Source of the DNA: Zhengella sedimenti
GTDB lineage: Bacteria; Pseudomonadota; Alphaproteobacteria; Rhizobiales; Rhizobiaceae
Direction of reading: 5' to 3'
Length of the DNA stretch: 64,000 nt
NCBI RefSeq assembly: GCF_046506625.1
Contig: NZ_JBKFFP010000003.1
Span: 124,001 to 188,000, forward strand
Below, piece after piece: positions 51,355 through 61,104 of this stretch; positions within the stretch are counted from its first letter, which is position 1; the number at the start of each line of letters is the position of its first letter. The notes beneath the pieces were generated by a model. That model was not told the origin of the DNA. It made no database searches and was given only the letters and a program-made list of their open reading frames with translations. The translations under genes were made by a program, and so were the position numbers.

Positions 51355-52971
51355 ATGGATACGGCGACACCTGACATCAAGCACACCAAGGCCAACGAGG
51401 CGGAAGCCGGTACGCCGGCAGAACAGCCGGATGTCCAGCCGCTGGATGCGACGCCGGTCAATTCGGCCAAGGTGCGCCAGCCGCTCTACGCGGCGCGCAA
51501 GAAGGTTTTCCCCAAGCGGGCCGAGGGCCAGTTCCGCCGGTTCAAGTGGCTGGTCATGGCCATCACCCTCGGCATCTATTACCTCACGCCCTGGCTGCGC
51601 TGGGATCGCGGACCCTTCGCTCCGGATCAGGCGATCCTGATCGACATGGCGAATCGCCGGTTCTATTTCTTCTTCATCGAGATATGGCCGCAGGAATTCT
51701 TCTACGTCGCCGGCCTGCTCGTCATGGCGGGCATCGGCCTGTTCCTGGTCACCTCCGCGGTGGGGCGCGCCTGGTGCGGCTATACCTGTCCGCAGACGGT
51801 CTGGGTGGACCTGTTCCTGGTCGTGGAGCGCGCCGTCGAGGGCGACCGCAACGCCCGGATGCGCCTTGAGAACGCGCCATGGACCTTCGACAAGATCTCA
51901 AAGCGTGTCGTCAAGCACGCGATCTGGCTCCTGATCGCGGTGGCCACCGGCGGCGCCTGGATCTTCTATTTCGCCGATGCCCCGACGCTGCTTGTCAATT
52001 TCGTGACGGGGCAGGCCGCGCCTGTCGCCTACATCACCGTCGCGATCCTGACAGCGACGACCTACACGTTCGGCGGCATCATGCGCGAACAGGTTTGTAC
52101 CTACATGTGCCCCTGGCCGCGCGTGCAGGCGGCGATGCTCGACGAGCATTCGCTGACCGTCACCTATAATGGCTGGCGCGGCGAGCCCCGGTCCAAGCAC
52201 GCCAAGAAGATGGCGGCGCGCGGCGAACTGGTCGGCGATTGCGTCGATTGCAATGCCTGCGTGGCGGTCTGCCCGATGGGCATCGACATCCGCGACGGCC
52301 TGCAGCTCGAATGCATCACCTGCGCGCTGTGCATCGACGCCTGCGACCAGATCATGGACAAGCTGGGCAAGGAACGCGGGCTCATCTCCTACACCACGCT
52401 CAACACCTATGCGCACAACATGGCGCTTGCGACCGAGAACGGCGCGCATCCGGCCGACCCGCGCCGGGTCTACGGGGCGGACGGCAAGCTGGTACCCGAT
52501 GTGCGGCATTTCCGCTGGCGCACACTGGCGCGGCCGCGCACGCTCATCTACCTGGCGGCATGGTCGGCCATCGGCGTGGCGTTGCTGGTTTCGCTGGGAT
52601 CACGCGACCGGCTGGAAGTGAATGTGCTGCATGACCGCAATCCGCAGTTCGTGAAGCTCTCCGACGGGTCGATCCGCAACGGTTACTCGGTCAAGCTGCT
52701 GAACATGATCCCCGAGCCGCGCACGATCCTGCTGAAGATCGAGGGCCTGCCGGGCGCCATGCTCGACATCCCCGAACTGCCGCAGTTCTCGGGCGGCTAC
52801 AGCTATGCCGTTCCGGTCGAGCCGGACAGGATCCGCAGCCTCAAGGTATTCGTCACCATGCCGCGCGACTATGCACTGGACGGCGACGCGACGTTCCGCT
52901 TCATCGCCGAGGACAAGCAGTCCAACGAACGTGACGTGTACAGCGCCAATTTCTTCAGCCCGGAGCAGTGA
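51355..52971 (+). CDS. ccoG: cbb3 oxidase assembly protein CcoG (FixG-type ferredoxin)
   Basis: 538-residue membrane iron-sulfur protein involved in copper delivery (Cu reduction) for cbb3 oxidase. Five or six helices. A CGYTCPQTVW motif near residue 141 is preceded by the helix VTSAVGRAWCG. Two ferredoxin-type 4Fe-4S sites are C-V-D-C-N-A-C-V-A-V-C-P near 296 and C-I-T-C-A-L-C-I-D-A-C near 321. A periplasmic IgG-like C-terminal domain follows. The chosen ATG 51355 gives a roughly 50-residue disordered polar N-terminus, longer than usual; its ribosome site is weak, so the start is uncertain. Confidence 0.93.
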   Translation: MDTATPDIKHTKANEAEAGTPAEQPDVQPLDATPVNSAKVRQPLYAARKKVFPKRAEGQFRRFKWLVMAITLGIYYLTPWLRWDRGPFAPDQAILIDMANRRFYFFFIEIWPQEFFYVAGLLVMAGIGLFLVTSAVGRAWCGYTCPQTVWVDLFLVVERAVEGDRNARMRLENAPWTFDKISKRVVKHAIWLLIAVATGGAWIFYFADAPTLLVNFVTGQAAPVAYITVAILTATTYTFGGIMREQVCTYMCPWPRVQAAMLDEHSLTVTYNGWRGEPRSKHAKKMAARGELVGDCVDCNACVAVCPMGIDIRDGLQLECITCALCIDACDQIMDKLGKERGLISYTTLNTYAHNMALATENGAHPADPRRVYGADGKLVPDVRHFRWRTLARPRTLIYLAAWSAIGVALLVSLGSRDRLEVNVLHDRNPQFVKLSDGSIRNGYSVKLLNMIPEPRTILLKIEGLPGAMLDIPELPQFSGGYSYAVPVEPDRIRSLKVFVTMPRDYALDGDATFRFIAEDKQSNERDVYSANFFSPEQ

Positions 52972-52973
52972 CA

Positions 52974-53468
52974 ATGGACGGCAAGACGGCAGGACGCGAA
53001 TTCACCGGAAAGCACATGCTGGCCGTGCTGGTGCTGTTTTTCGGCACCATCATTTCGGTCAATCTGACGCTGGCTTATTTCGCCAATTCCACCTGGTCGG
53101 GGCTGGTGGTCAAGAATTCCTATGTGGAGAGCCAGCTCTTCAACGGGAAACAGGACATTGCCCGCGCCCATGCCGCGCTCGGCTGGCATCCGTCCGTCGC
53201 CTATGAGGGCGGCCAATTGCGTTTCACGCTGCTGGACGCCAAGGGCGCGCCGGTTGTCACCAATGGGATCAAGGTCAAGCTGATGCGGCCTGCGCACGAG
53301 GGGATGGACCAGATCGTCGTGCTCGCGGATGCCGGAGACGGGATACACACTGCGACCACGCATCTGGCAGATGGCCAATGGGTGGTGGAAGTGCTGGCCG
53401 AAGCCGGACTGGATACGCCCTACCGCCACGCCGTTCGCATCTTCGTGAAGGGCGAAGGAGCACAATAG
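52974..53468 (+). CDS. ccoH: cbb3 oxidase assembly protein CcoH (FixH)
   Basis: 164-residue membrane protein required for cbb3 oxidase assembly. One N-terminal helix (about residues 14-36, LAVLVLFFGTIISVNLTLAYF) and a soluble domain with the family's N-S-Y-V-E-S-Q-x-F-N-x-K. Start ATG 52974, two bases after the ccoG stop. Confidence 0.92.
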   Translation: MDGKTAGREFTGKHMLAVLVLFFGTIISVNLTLAYFANSTWSGLVVKNSYVESQLFNGKQDIARAHAALGWHPSVAYEGGQLRFTLLDAKGAPVVTNGIKVKLMRPAHEGMDQIVVLADAGDGIHTATTHLADGQWVVEVLAEAGLDTPYRHAVRIFVKGEGAQ

Positions 53469-53469
53469 C

Positions 53470-55740
53470 ATGAGCTGCTGCGCGCCCGGAACGGAAGGCG
53501 AAGCCTGCGAACTCAACTCCCTGCCACTTGACGAGGAGTTGCGGGATGCAAGCCGGCCCGTGGGCGAGGGCGTGCGCCAGAACGATCTTTCCGTACCGGG
53601 CGTGCATTGCGGTGCCTGCATCGTCGCCGTCGAGAACGCGCTCGCAAAGGTCGAAGGCGTGGTCTCGGCGCGCGTGAACCTGTCGACCCGCCGTCTCGTG
53701 GTGCAATGGCGCGACGACGGCGCGACAGTGCCGCCGTTCTGCCAGACCCTGGCGTCGATCGGCTATCCGGCGCATATCTTCGATTTCGAGGCCCAGGGCC
53801 GTGACAGCGAATTGTCGAAGCTGCTGCGCGCCGTCGCGGTGGCCGGGTTCGCGGCCGGCAACATCATGCTCCTGTCGGTCTCGGTGTGGTCCGGCGCGGA
53901 AGGGGCCACGCGCGACGTCTTTCACCTGATCTCGGCAATCATCGCCATCCCGGCGCTTGCCTATTCCGGCCGGATCTTCTTTTCCTCGGCATGGAGCGTT
54001 CTCAAGCACGGGCGCACCAACATGGATGTGCCGATCTCCATCGGCGTGCTGCTCGCCTACGGGATGAGCCTTTACGACACGCTGAACCACGGCGAACATG
54101 CCTATTTCGACGCAGCGGTCATGCTGCTGTTCTTCCTGTTGATCGGCCGCACCCTCGACCATGTGATGCGCGAGCGCGCACGCACGGCGGTCAAGGGGCT
54201 GGCGCGGATGGCGGCGCGGGGCGCTCTGACAGAGGACGGGGCGGGCAGCCGGCGCTGGGTGGCGGCCGGCGAGATCGAGCCCGGAATGCGCATCCTGCTC
54301 GGCGCCGGCGACCGCGTGCCCGTGGACGGGCGCGTTCTCGAAGGCCGGTCCGATCTCGACTGCTCGCTGGTTTCCGGCGAGAGCGCGCCGCAGGCGGTGA
54401 CGCGTGACATGGCGGTGCGTGCCGGCACGCTGAACCTCACCGGACCGCTGACCATCGAGGCGACGGCGCGGGCAGAGGATTCCTTCCTGGCGGAAATGGT
54501 GCGCCTGATGGAGGCGGCGGAGGGCGGCAAGGCCCGCTACCGGCGCATCGCCGACCGCGCCGCGCAGCTTTACGCGCCGGTCGTGCACCTGACCGCCCTG
54601 CTTTCCTTCATCGGCTGGTTCTGGGCGACGGGCGACTGGCACCAGTCGCTGACGATTGCCATCGCGGTTCTGATCATCACCTGCCCCTGCGCACTCGGCC
54701 TTGCCGTTCCCATCGTGCAGGTGGTGGCGGCGCGGCGGCTCTTCGAGCGCGGCATCATGGTCAAGGACGGAAGCGCGATGGAGCGGTTGGCAGAAGCGAA
54801 CGCGGTGCTGTTCGACAAGACCGGAACGCTGACCATGGGCCGGCCGCGGCTGGCCGATGCCGCGAGCATTCCGCCCCATCTCCTGGCGGTGGCGGCCGAT
54901 CTTGCCAGCCATTCCCGTCACCCGCTGGCGCAGGCGCTCGCGGCCTATCGCGGCGACGGCGCCCAGGGCTTTGACGGCATTCGCGAATTCCCCGGCCAGG
55001 GCCTTGAGGCGTCAAGCGCCGACGGCGTCTGGCGTCTTGGGCGCAGGGACTGGGCCGTGCAGAGCGATAACGGCAGCCCGACCGACGGCCTGACCGCGAC
55101 CACGCTCTCGCTCGATGGCAAGGAAATGGCCGTGTTCCGCTTTTCCGACCAGTTGCGTCCCGGCGCGGCGGAAGCGGTGCGCGCGCTGGCGGGTGCCGGC
55201 CTGCCATCGCGGATCGTGTCGGGCGATCACCGTCACGCCGTGGCCGACATCGCCAACCGGCTGGCCATTGCCGATTTCGACGCCGGCATGATGCCGGCAA
55301 CCAAGGTGGAGGCGGTGCGCAGCCTTTCCGCGCAAGGCCGGAAGGTGCTCATGGTGGGCGACGGACTGAACGACGCGCCTGCACTGAATGCCGCCCATGT
55401 TTCGATGGCACCCGCGACAGCCGCCGATATCGGCCGCAATGCGGCGGATTTCGTATTCCTGCGCGATTCGCTCGAAGCCGTGCCCGTGGCGCTCACCGTC
55501 TCGCGCAAGGCCGGCAGCCTGATCCGGCAGAATTTCGCCATCGCCATCGTCTACAACATCATCGCCGTGCCGCTGGCGATCATGGGCCTGGTCACGCCGC
55601 TGGTCGCGGCTGTGGCCATGTCGGGATCCTCGATCCTTGTCATTTCCAACGCCATGCGCCTCATGGCGTCGCGCACGCCGGACCTGCCGCAGCCCCAAAC
55701 CGCCGCCGGCGGCGCGGCGCGGCTGGAGCCTGGCGAATAG
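53470..55740 (+). CDS. ccoI: Copper-type P1B-ATPase for cbb3 oxidase (CcoI/FixI)
   Basis: 756-residue heavy-metal P-type ATPase that supplies copper for the oxidase. The N-terminal metal-binding domain has C47-G-A-C50, preceded by a short cysteine-rich MSCCAPGTEG start. The transmembrane C-P-C motif (ITCPCALGL) is near residue 404. The phosphorylation site D-K-T-G-T is near 449, HP motif in SHSRHPLAQAL, and hinge GDGLNDAP near 631. Eight helices are expected. It begins one base after the ccoH stop. Confidence 0.96.
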   Translation: MSCCAPGTEGEACELNSLPLDEELRDASRPVGEGVRQNDLSVPGVHCGACIVAVENALAKVEGVVSARVNLSTRRLVVQWRDDGATVPPFCQTLASIGYPAHIFDFEAQGRDSELSKLLRAVAVAGFAAGNIMLLSVSVWSGAEGATRDVFHLISAIIAIPALAYSGRIFFSSAWSVLKHGRTNMDVPISIGVLLAYGMSLYDTLNHGEHAYFDAAVMLLFFLLIGRTLDHVMRERARTAVKGLARMAARGALTEDGAGSRRWVAAGEIEPGMRILLGAGDRVPVDGRVLEGRSDLDCSLVSGESAPQAVTRDMAVRAGTLNLTGPLTIEATARAEDSFLAEMVRLMEAAEGGKARYRRIADRAAQLYAPVVHLTALLSFIGWFWATGDWHQSLTIAIAVLIITCPCALGLAVPIVQVVAARRLFERGIMVKDGSAMERLAEANAVLFDKTGTLTMGRPRLADAASIPPHLLAVAADLASHSRHPLAQALAAYRGDGAQGFDGIREFPGQGLEASSADGVWRLGRRDWAVQSDNGSPTDGLTATTLSLDGKEMAVFRFSDQLRPGAAEAVRALAGAGLPSRIVSGDHRHAVADIANRLAIADFDAGMMPATKVEAVRSLSAQGRKVLMVGDGLNDAPALNAAHVSMAPATAADIGRNAADFVFLRDSLEAVPVALTVSRKAGSLIRQNFAIAIVYNIIAVPLAIMGLVTPLVAAVAMSGSSILVISNAMRLMASRTPDLPQPQTAAGGAARLEPGE

Positions 55741-55750
55741 GAGCGGGCAC

Positions 55751-55948
55751 ATGAATGTGCTGATCTACCTCATCCCCATCGCCCTGCTGCTTGGCGCGCT
55801 CGGCCTGGGTGCCTTTCTCTGGTCGCTGAAGAGCGGCCAGTATGAAGATCTCGACGGAGCGGCCGAACGCATTCTCCACGACGAGGACGATGACCTCGAG
55901 CCCGGCAGGCGCGGGGCGGACGGAATGAAATCAAGCTCACGGCGCTGA
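55751..55948 (+). CDS. ccoS: cbb3 oxidase maturation protein CcoS
   Basis: 65-residue single-helix protein needed for cofactor insertion into cbb3 oxidase. Helix at the start (LIYLIPIALLLGALGLGAFLW) followed by K-S-G-Q-Y-E-D-L-D-G-A-A-E-R-I-L, the family signature. ATG 55751 is ten bases after the ccoI stop. It ends ccoGHIS. Confidence 0.9.
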   Translation: MNVLIYLIPIALLLGALGLGAFLWSLKSGQYEDLDGAAERILHDEDDDLEPGRRGADGMKSSSRR

Positions 55949-56070
55949 TGCCCTTTCCCTGGCCGCGTCCGACCGGCGGACAATGACAGGCGCTAGCCCG
56001 GTACCGGCGCGTTCGAATTCAGCGAAGGACGGCTGGCCGGCAAAACGGCTCCATCCGATGTCTTGTTTTC

Positions 56071-56086
56071 AATCAATCGATTGATT
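56071..56086. promoter_or_regulatory. Palindromic operator upstream of the CecR-like regulator
   Basis: AATCAATCGATTGATT, a perfect sixteen-base palindrome with AT-rich flanks, 25 bases before the tetR-family ATG. The position suits autorepression by the TetR-family protein. It is not an FNR box because the half-sites are in reverse order. Confidence 0.75.
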
Positions 56087-56111
56087 AAAAAGGTATGGGA
56101 AAGGGCGTGGC

Positions 56112-56774
56112 ATGACAGAGACCAGAAGCAACAGGAGTGGCGCGGACGAAACGCGCGAAGCCCTTGTCCAGGCAGGGCTCACGCTGTTCGGGCGCGACGG
56201 CTTTGCCGCCACATCGACACGCGCAATCGCGGCCATGGCGGGCACGAACGTGGCGTCCATCGCCTATCATTTCGGCGGCAAGGAAGGACTGCGCCAAGCC
56301 TGTGCCAAGGCGGTGGCGTCGCGCATTTCCCATGTCGCGGGTGCGGCGGCGCAATTCGATCCGGGCGGCGATCCGCAGCGTGCGCACACCTTTCTCGAGG
56401 GCGTCATCGACCGCTTCATCGACCGGATCATCGCCAGTCCGGAGGGCCGGTCCCTCAGTTCCTTCATCCTGCGGGAAATCGGCGAGCAGGGGGCGGTGTT
56501 CGATGTGTTGCTGAACCGGTTCATCACCCCGGTTCATACGGGCCTTTGCCGCGTGTTCGCCGCGGCGGCGGGCACGGATCCTGCCAGCGCGGATACCCGC
56601 CTCGCCGTCTTCGCGCTGGCTGGCCAGCTCCTGTATTTTCGCATCGGCCAGCCGGTCGTGCTGGCCCGCATGGACTGGGAGGCGATCGGACCGGCGGAGC
56701 GCGAGCAGCTTTCCCGGACCGTGAAGGCCAACCTTGCCGGGATGATCGCGGCGAGAAGGGAGAGACTGCCATGA
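56112..56774 (+). CDS. TetR-family regulator of the CecR (YbiH) type
   Basis: 220 residues. The N-terminal HTH has GLTLFGRDGFAATSTRAIAAMAGTNVASIAYHFGGKEGL (residues about 22-60). The C-terminal ligand domain has the DUF1956-like region (SFILREIGEQGAVFDVLLNRFI). In E. coli, CecR is encoded next to and regulates the ybhGFSR exporter, and the same order is seen here. Start ATG 56112 after GGGAAAGGG. It overlaps the next gene by ATGA. Confidence 0.88.
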   Translation: MTETRSNRSGADETREALVQAGLTLFGRDGFAATSTRAIAAMAGTNVASIAYHFGGKEGLRQACAKAVASRISHVAGAAAQFDPGGDPQRAHTFLEGVIDRFIDRIIASPEGRSLSSFILREIGEQGAVFDVLLNRFITPVHTGLCRVFAAAAGTDPASADTRLAVFALAGQLLYFRIGQPVVLARMDWEAIGPAEREQLSRTVKANLAGMIAARRERLP

Positions 56775-57727
56775 TGGAACTCGTGTGCGCCATACCGTTC
56801 GTTGCTGGCTGGTTCATGGCCTGCGCACCGGCGGAAAACCTCGTCACCGGCTATGCCGAGGCTGAAACGGTGCTGGTGGCGCCCATCGAGACCGCACGGA
56901 TCGACGTCCTGCATGTCAGGCGCGGCGACCGTGTGGCGAAGGGTGCGCCGCTGGCGGAGATGGAAAAGCGCGACGCGAAAATCGCCGTCGCCCAGGCGGA
57001 GGCAGCGCTGGCGCAGGCCGAAAGCCAGCTTGCCAATATCAGCCAGGGAAAACGGCCGGAGGAAATCGCGGTCATCGAAGCCGCGCTCAATTCGGCGGAA
57101 GCCCAGCGCGAGGAGGCCATGCGCACCGTTTCGCGCATGGAAGACCTGGAACGGCGTGGCGTCGCCACGAAAGCCTCGCTTGACGATGCGAGCACCGCCC
57201 TGGCGGTGGCGCAGGCCAAGGTGCGCGAACTGCAGGCCAATCTGAAGGTCGCGCGCCTGCCGGCCCGCGCCGACGAGATCAAGGCCGCCAAGGCCCAGCG
57301 TGACCAGGCCGGTGCCGCGCTGGAAAACGCCCGCTGGCGGCTGGACAATCGCGAAATCATGGCGCCGGAATCCGGGCAGGTCACCGACGTGATCCGCAAT
57401 CCGGGCGAACTGGCCGGTCCGCAGGCTCCCGTGCTTGCCCTGCTGCCGGACGGTGCCGTCAAACTGAAGATCTATGTTCCGGAGGGTTTCTTCCGGGGCA
57501 TCGGCCGGGGCACCGTGCTGCCGCTCTCCTGCGACGGCTGCGCGGACGGCATGACCGCCACCGTTTCCTATGTGGCCGATGAGCCGGAGTTCACGCCGCC
57601 GGTCATCTATTCGCTGGAGAACAGGCAGAAGCTCGTCTACCTGGTCGAGGCAAGGCCCGACGGCGAGGGCGCGGCCCGTCTCAAGCCGGGCCAGATCGTG
57701 GATGTGCGCCTGCCGGACCGTCCGTGA
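56771..57727 (+). CDS. HlyD-family membrane fusion protein (YbhG-like)
   Basis: 318-residue periplasmic adaptor for an ABC exporter. Hydrophobic N-terminus ending FMAC (lipobox-like, C near residue 18), so it may be lipid-anchored. Lipoyl-type half-motifs (VLHVRRGDRVAKGAPLAEME near 48 and REIMAPESGQVTDVIRNPGE near 195) bracket a long alpha-helical hairpin of AEAALAQAESQLANISQGKRPEEIA type. ATG 56771 or 56774. It overlaps both neighbours. Confidence 0.9.
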   Translation: MMELVCAIPFVAGWFMACAPAENLVTGYAEAETVLVAPIETARIDVLHVRRGDRVAKGAPLAEMEKRDAKIAVAQAEAALAQAESQLANISQGKRPEEIAVIEAALNSAEAQREEAMRTVSRMEDLERRGVATKASLDDASTALAVAQAKVRELQANLKVARLPARADEIKAAKAQRDQAGAALENARWRLDNREIMAPESGQVTDVIRNPGELAGPQAPVLALLPDGAVKLKIYVPEGFFRGIGRGTVLPLSCDGCADGMTATVSYVADEPEFTPPVIYSLENRQKLVYLVEARPDGEGAARLKPGQIVDVRLPDRP

Positions 57728-58644
57728 TGAGCGAGCCGGCGATCTCGGTCAGGGACCTTGTGAAACGCTTCGGCGGCCGGGCCGTCGTGGATCACGTTTC
57801 GATGGATGTTGCAAAAGGGGAAATCGCCGGATTCCTGGGTCCGAACGGTTCGGGCAAGACCACGACCATTCGCTGCATGTGCGGATTGCTGACCGCCGAC
57901 GAAGGCGAGGGCACGGTGCTCGGCCATGACATGCGCACGGAGGCCCGCGCCATCAAGCTCAAGACCGGCTACATGACGCAGCGCTTTTCCTTTTACGAAG
58001 ACCTTTCCATCGCCGAGAACCTGCGCTTCGTGGCAAGGCTCTACCAGTTGCCGCGGGGCGCGGTGGCCGACACGCTCGAGGATCTCGGCCTGACCAGCCG
58101 CCGCAACCAGCTGGCCGGCACGTTGTCCGGCGGGTGGAAACAGCGGCTGGCGCTGGCCGCCTGCCTCATGCACAAGCCGGACCTGCTTTTGCTGGACGAA
58201 CCGACGGCGGGCGTCGATCCGAAGGCGCGGCGTGATTTCTGGGACGAGATCCATGCGCGGGCCGCCGACGGGCTGACCGTGCTCGTTTCCACCCACTACA
58301 TGGACGAGGCGGAACGCTGCCATCGCATCCACTACATTTCCTATGGCAGGCTGCTGGCCAGCGGCACCGTGGCTGAGGTGGTCGCGGACGCCCGGCTGAC
58401 CACCTGGGTGGTGGAGGGCGGAGACCTGACCGCGGCGGTCCGGGCCCTGTCGGGTGCGCCGGGCGTCGACCAGGTGGCGCCGTTCGGGGCGACGATCCAC
58501 GTCGTCGGCGCCGATGCCGAAACCCTGGAACGCACGGTCAAGAGCGCGGCCCGGCAGACCGGCTCGCGGGCGCGGCGCGGCGAGACCAGCCTGGAGGACG
58601 TCTTCATCCGTTTCATGGCACAGTCGCGGGACAACATGACATGA
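57727..58644 (+). CDS. ABC exporter ATP-binding protein (YbhF-like, single domain)
   Basis: 305 residues. Walker A GPNGSGKTT near residue 38, signature LSGGWKQRLALAACLM near 138, Walker B LLLLDEPTAGVDP and STHYMDEAERC switch. DrrA-type C-terminal extension follows. E. coli YbhF has two fused ATPase domains, whereas this is a single one, so it must dimerise. ATG 57727 is preceded by a GTG one codon earlier. It overlaps the permease gene by four bases. Confidence 0.92.
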   Translation: MSEPAISVRDLVKRFGGRAVVDHVSMDVAKGEIAGFLGPNGSGKTTTIRCMCGLLTADEGEGTVLGHDMRTEARAIKLKTGYMTQRFSFYEDLSIAENLRFVARLYQLPRGAVADTLEDLGLTSRRNQLAGTLSGGWKQRLALAACLMHKPDLLLLDEPTAGVDPKARRDFWDEIHARAADGLTVLVSTHYMDEAERCHRIHYISYGRLLASGTVAEVVADARLTTWVVEGGDLTAAVRALSGAPGVDQVAPFGATIHVVGADAETLERTVKSAARQTGSRARRGETSLEDVFIRFMAQSRDNMT

Positions 58645-59777
58645 ACCGCTGGTTCTCCCTCGCAAGGCTCGGGGCCATGCTGGCCAAGGAATTCATCCAG
58701 ATGCGCCGGGACCGCGTCACCTTCGCCATGATGCTGGGCGTGCCGCTGATGCAACTCGTGCTGTTCGGCTACGCGATCAACAACGACCCCAAGGGCCTGC
58801 CGGCCGCGCTTGTCGCCTTCAGCCAGGACCGGTTCACCCGCGCCATGGTGACGGCGCTGGAAAACACGGGCTACTACCGCTTCGTCCTGCACGGCTCGGA
58901 TGCGCGCAAGGCAGAGGCGATGCTGGCTTCGGGCGATGTGTCCTTCGTCATCACGATCCCCTCCGATTTCGGCACGCGGGTGCTCAAGAACGATCATCCG
59001 CAATTGCTCATCGAGGCCGATGCCACCGACCCTTCCGTCGCATCCGGCGCGATCTCCACGCTTTCCACCGTGGCCGCCCAGGCATTGCAGCGCGAGCGCG
59101 GCGACAGCGCCGTGGACGGCGCCGGTGTCCCGCAGCCGCCCGACATCGTCGTGCACCGGCGCTACAATCCTGAGGGAATCACGCAATACAACATCGTTCC
59201 CGGCCTGCTCGGCGTGATCCTGCAGATGACGATGGTCATGATGACCTCCATGGCGCTGACACGGGAATCGGAACGCGGAACGATGGAAAACCTGCTCGCC
59301 ATGCCTGCGACACCCGGCGAGATCATGCTGGGCAAGGTGTTGCCCTATCTGGTTGTCGGCTCTGTCCAGGTGGCGGTGGTGCTGGGGGCGGCGCGGCTAC
59401 TTTTCGCCGTGCCGTTCTTCGGCTCGATGGGCCTGCTGCTGACCGGCATCTTCATCTTCGTGCTCGCCCTGGTGCTTCTCGGCTATACGATCTCGACCGC
59501 CGCGAGGAGCCAGATGCAGGCCATGCAGCTGACATTCTTCTTCTTTCTTCCGTCCCTGCTCCTGTCCGGGTTCATGTTTCCCTATCGCGGGATGCCGGTC
59601 TGGGCGCAGTACCTCGGCGAGATCTTTCCGCTGACCCATTTCCTGCGCCTGATCCGCGCCGTCATGCTGAAGGGCGCGGAGCTCCCGGCGGTGGCTTCCA
59701 GCATGCTGGCGCTGATCCTGTTCGTGCTGATCTATGCCGGGCTTGCGCTCATGCGTTTCCGGCGCACCCTGGACTGA
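58641..59777 (+). CDS. ABC-2-type exporter permease (YbhS/YbhR-like)
   Basis: 378 residues: one N-terminal helix, a large periplasmic domain (about residues 50-170) and five clustered helices with MVMMTSMALTRESERGTMENLLAMPATPGEIMLGK near 195. PYLVVGSVQVAVVLGAARLLF, FFFLPSLLLSGFMFPYRGMPVW and IRAVMLKGAELP close the protein. Only one permease gene is present, so a homodimer is implied, unlike the YbhS/YbhR pair. The substrate is unknown; such pumps export drugs or cations. Confidence 0.9.
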   Translation: MNRWFSLARLGAMLAKEFIQMRRDRVTFAMMLGVPLMQLVLFGYAINNDPKGLPAALVAFSQDRFTRAMVTALENTGYYRFVLHGSDARKAEAMLASGDVSFVITIPSDFGTRVLKNDHPQLLIEADATDPSVASGAISTLSTVAAQALQRERGDSAVDGAGVPQPPDIVVHRRYNPEGITQYNIVPGLLGVILQMTMVMMTSMALTRESERGTMENLLAMPATPGEIMLGKVLPYLVVGSVQVAVVLGAARLLFAVPFFGSMGLLLTGIFIFVLALVLLGYTISTAARSQMQAMQLTFFFFLPSLLLSGFMFPYRGMPVWAQYLGEIFPLTHFLRLIRAVMLKGAELPAVASSMLALILFVLIYAGLALMRFRRTLD

Positions 59778-59782
59778 TCATC

Positions 59783-59802
59783 TTGTGCAATGCACTTGCG
59801 CA
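59783..59802. promoter_or_regulatory. Repeat element upstream of pcaF
   Basis: TTGTGCA and TTGCGCA in direct repeat (13-base period) enclose the palindrome GTGCAATGCAC, about 60 bases before the thiolase ATG. It could be an operator; no regulator gene is adjacent. Confidence 0.35.
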
Positions 59803-59858
59803 GGACCGCATAAATCGCGACAAAGGCGCCGAGATTTCCCCAGGGAGAGAAACCACCC

Positions 59859-61056
<1,198 letters not shown>

Positions 61057-61061
<5 letters not shown>

Positions 61062-61076
61062 CGGCATCTGACGGCA
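61057..61076 (+). repeat. Perfect 10-bp tandem duplication across the pcaF stop
   Basis: TCTGACGGCA is repeated twice in direct tandem, with the pcaF stop codon inside the first copy. The gene's reading is unaffected. Confidence 0.9.
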
Positions 61077-61104
61077 TGGGCCGGGTAGTTCCGGGCGGCG
61101 CGGG

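Noticed and set aside
56071..56086. Reading the palindrome as an FNR/FixK site
   Set aside because: The half-sites run ATCAA...TTGAT, the reverse of the FNR order TTGAT...ATCAA; it fits a TetR operator next to the TetR gene better.
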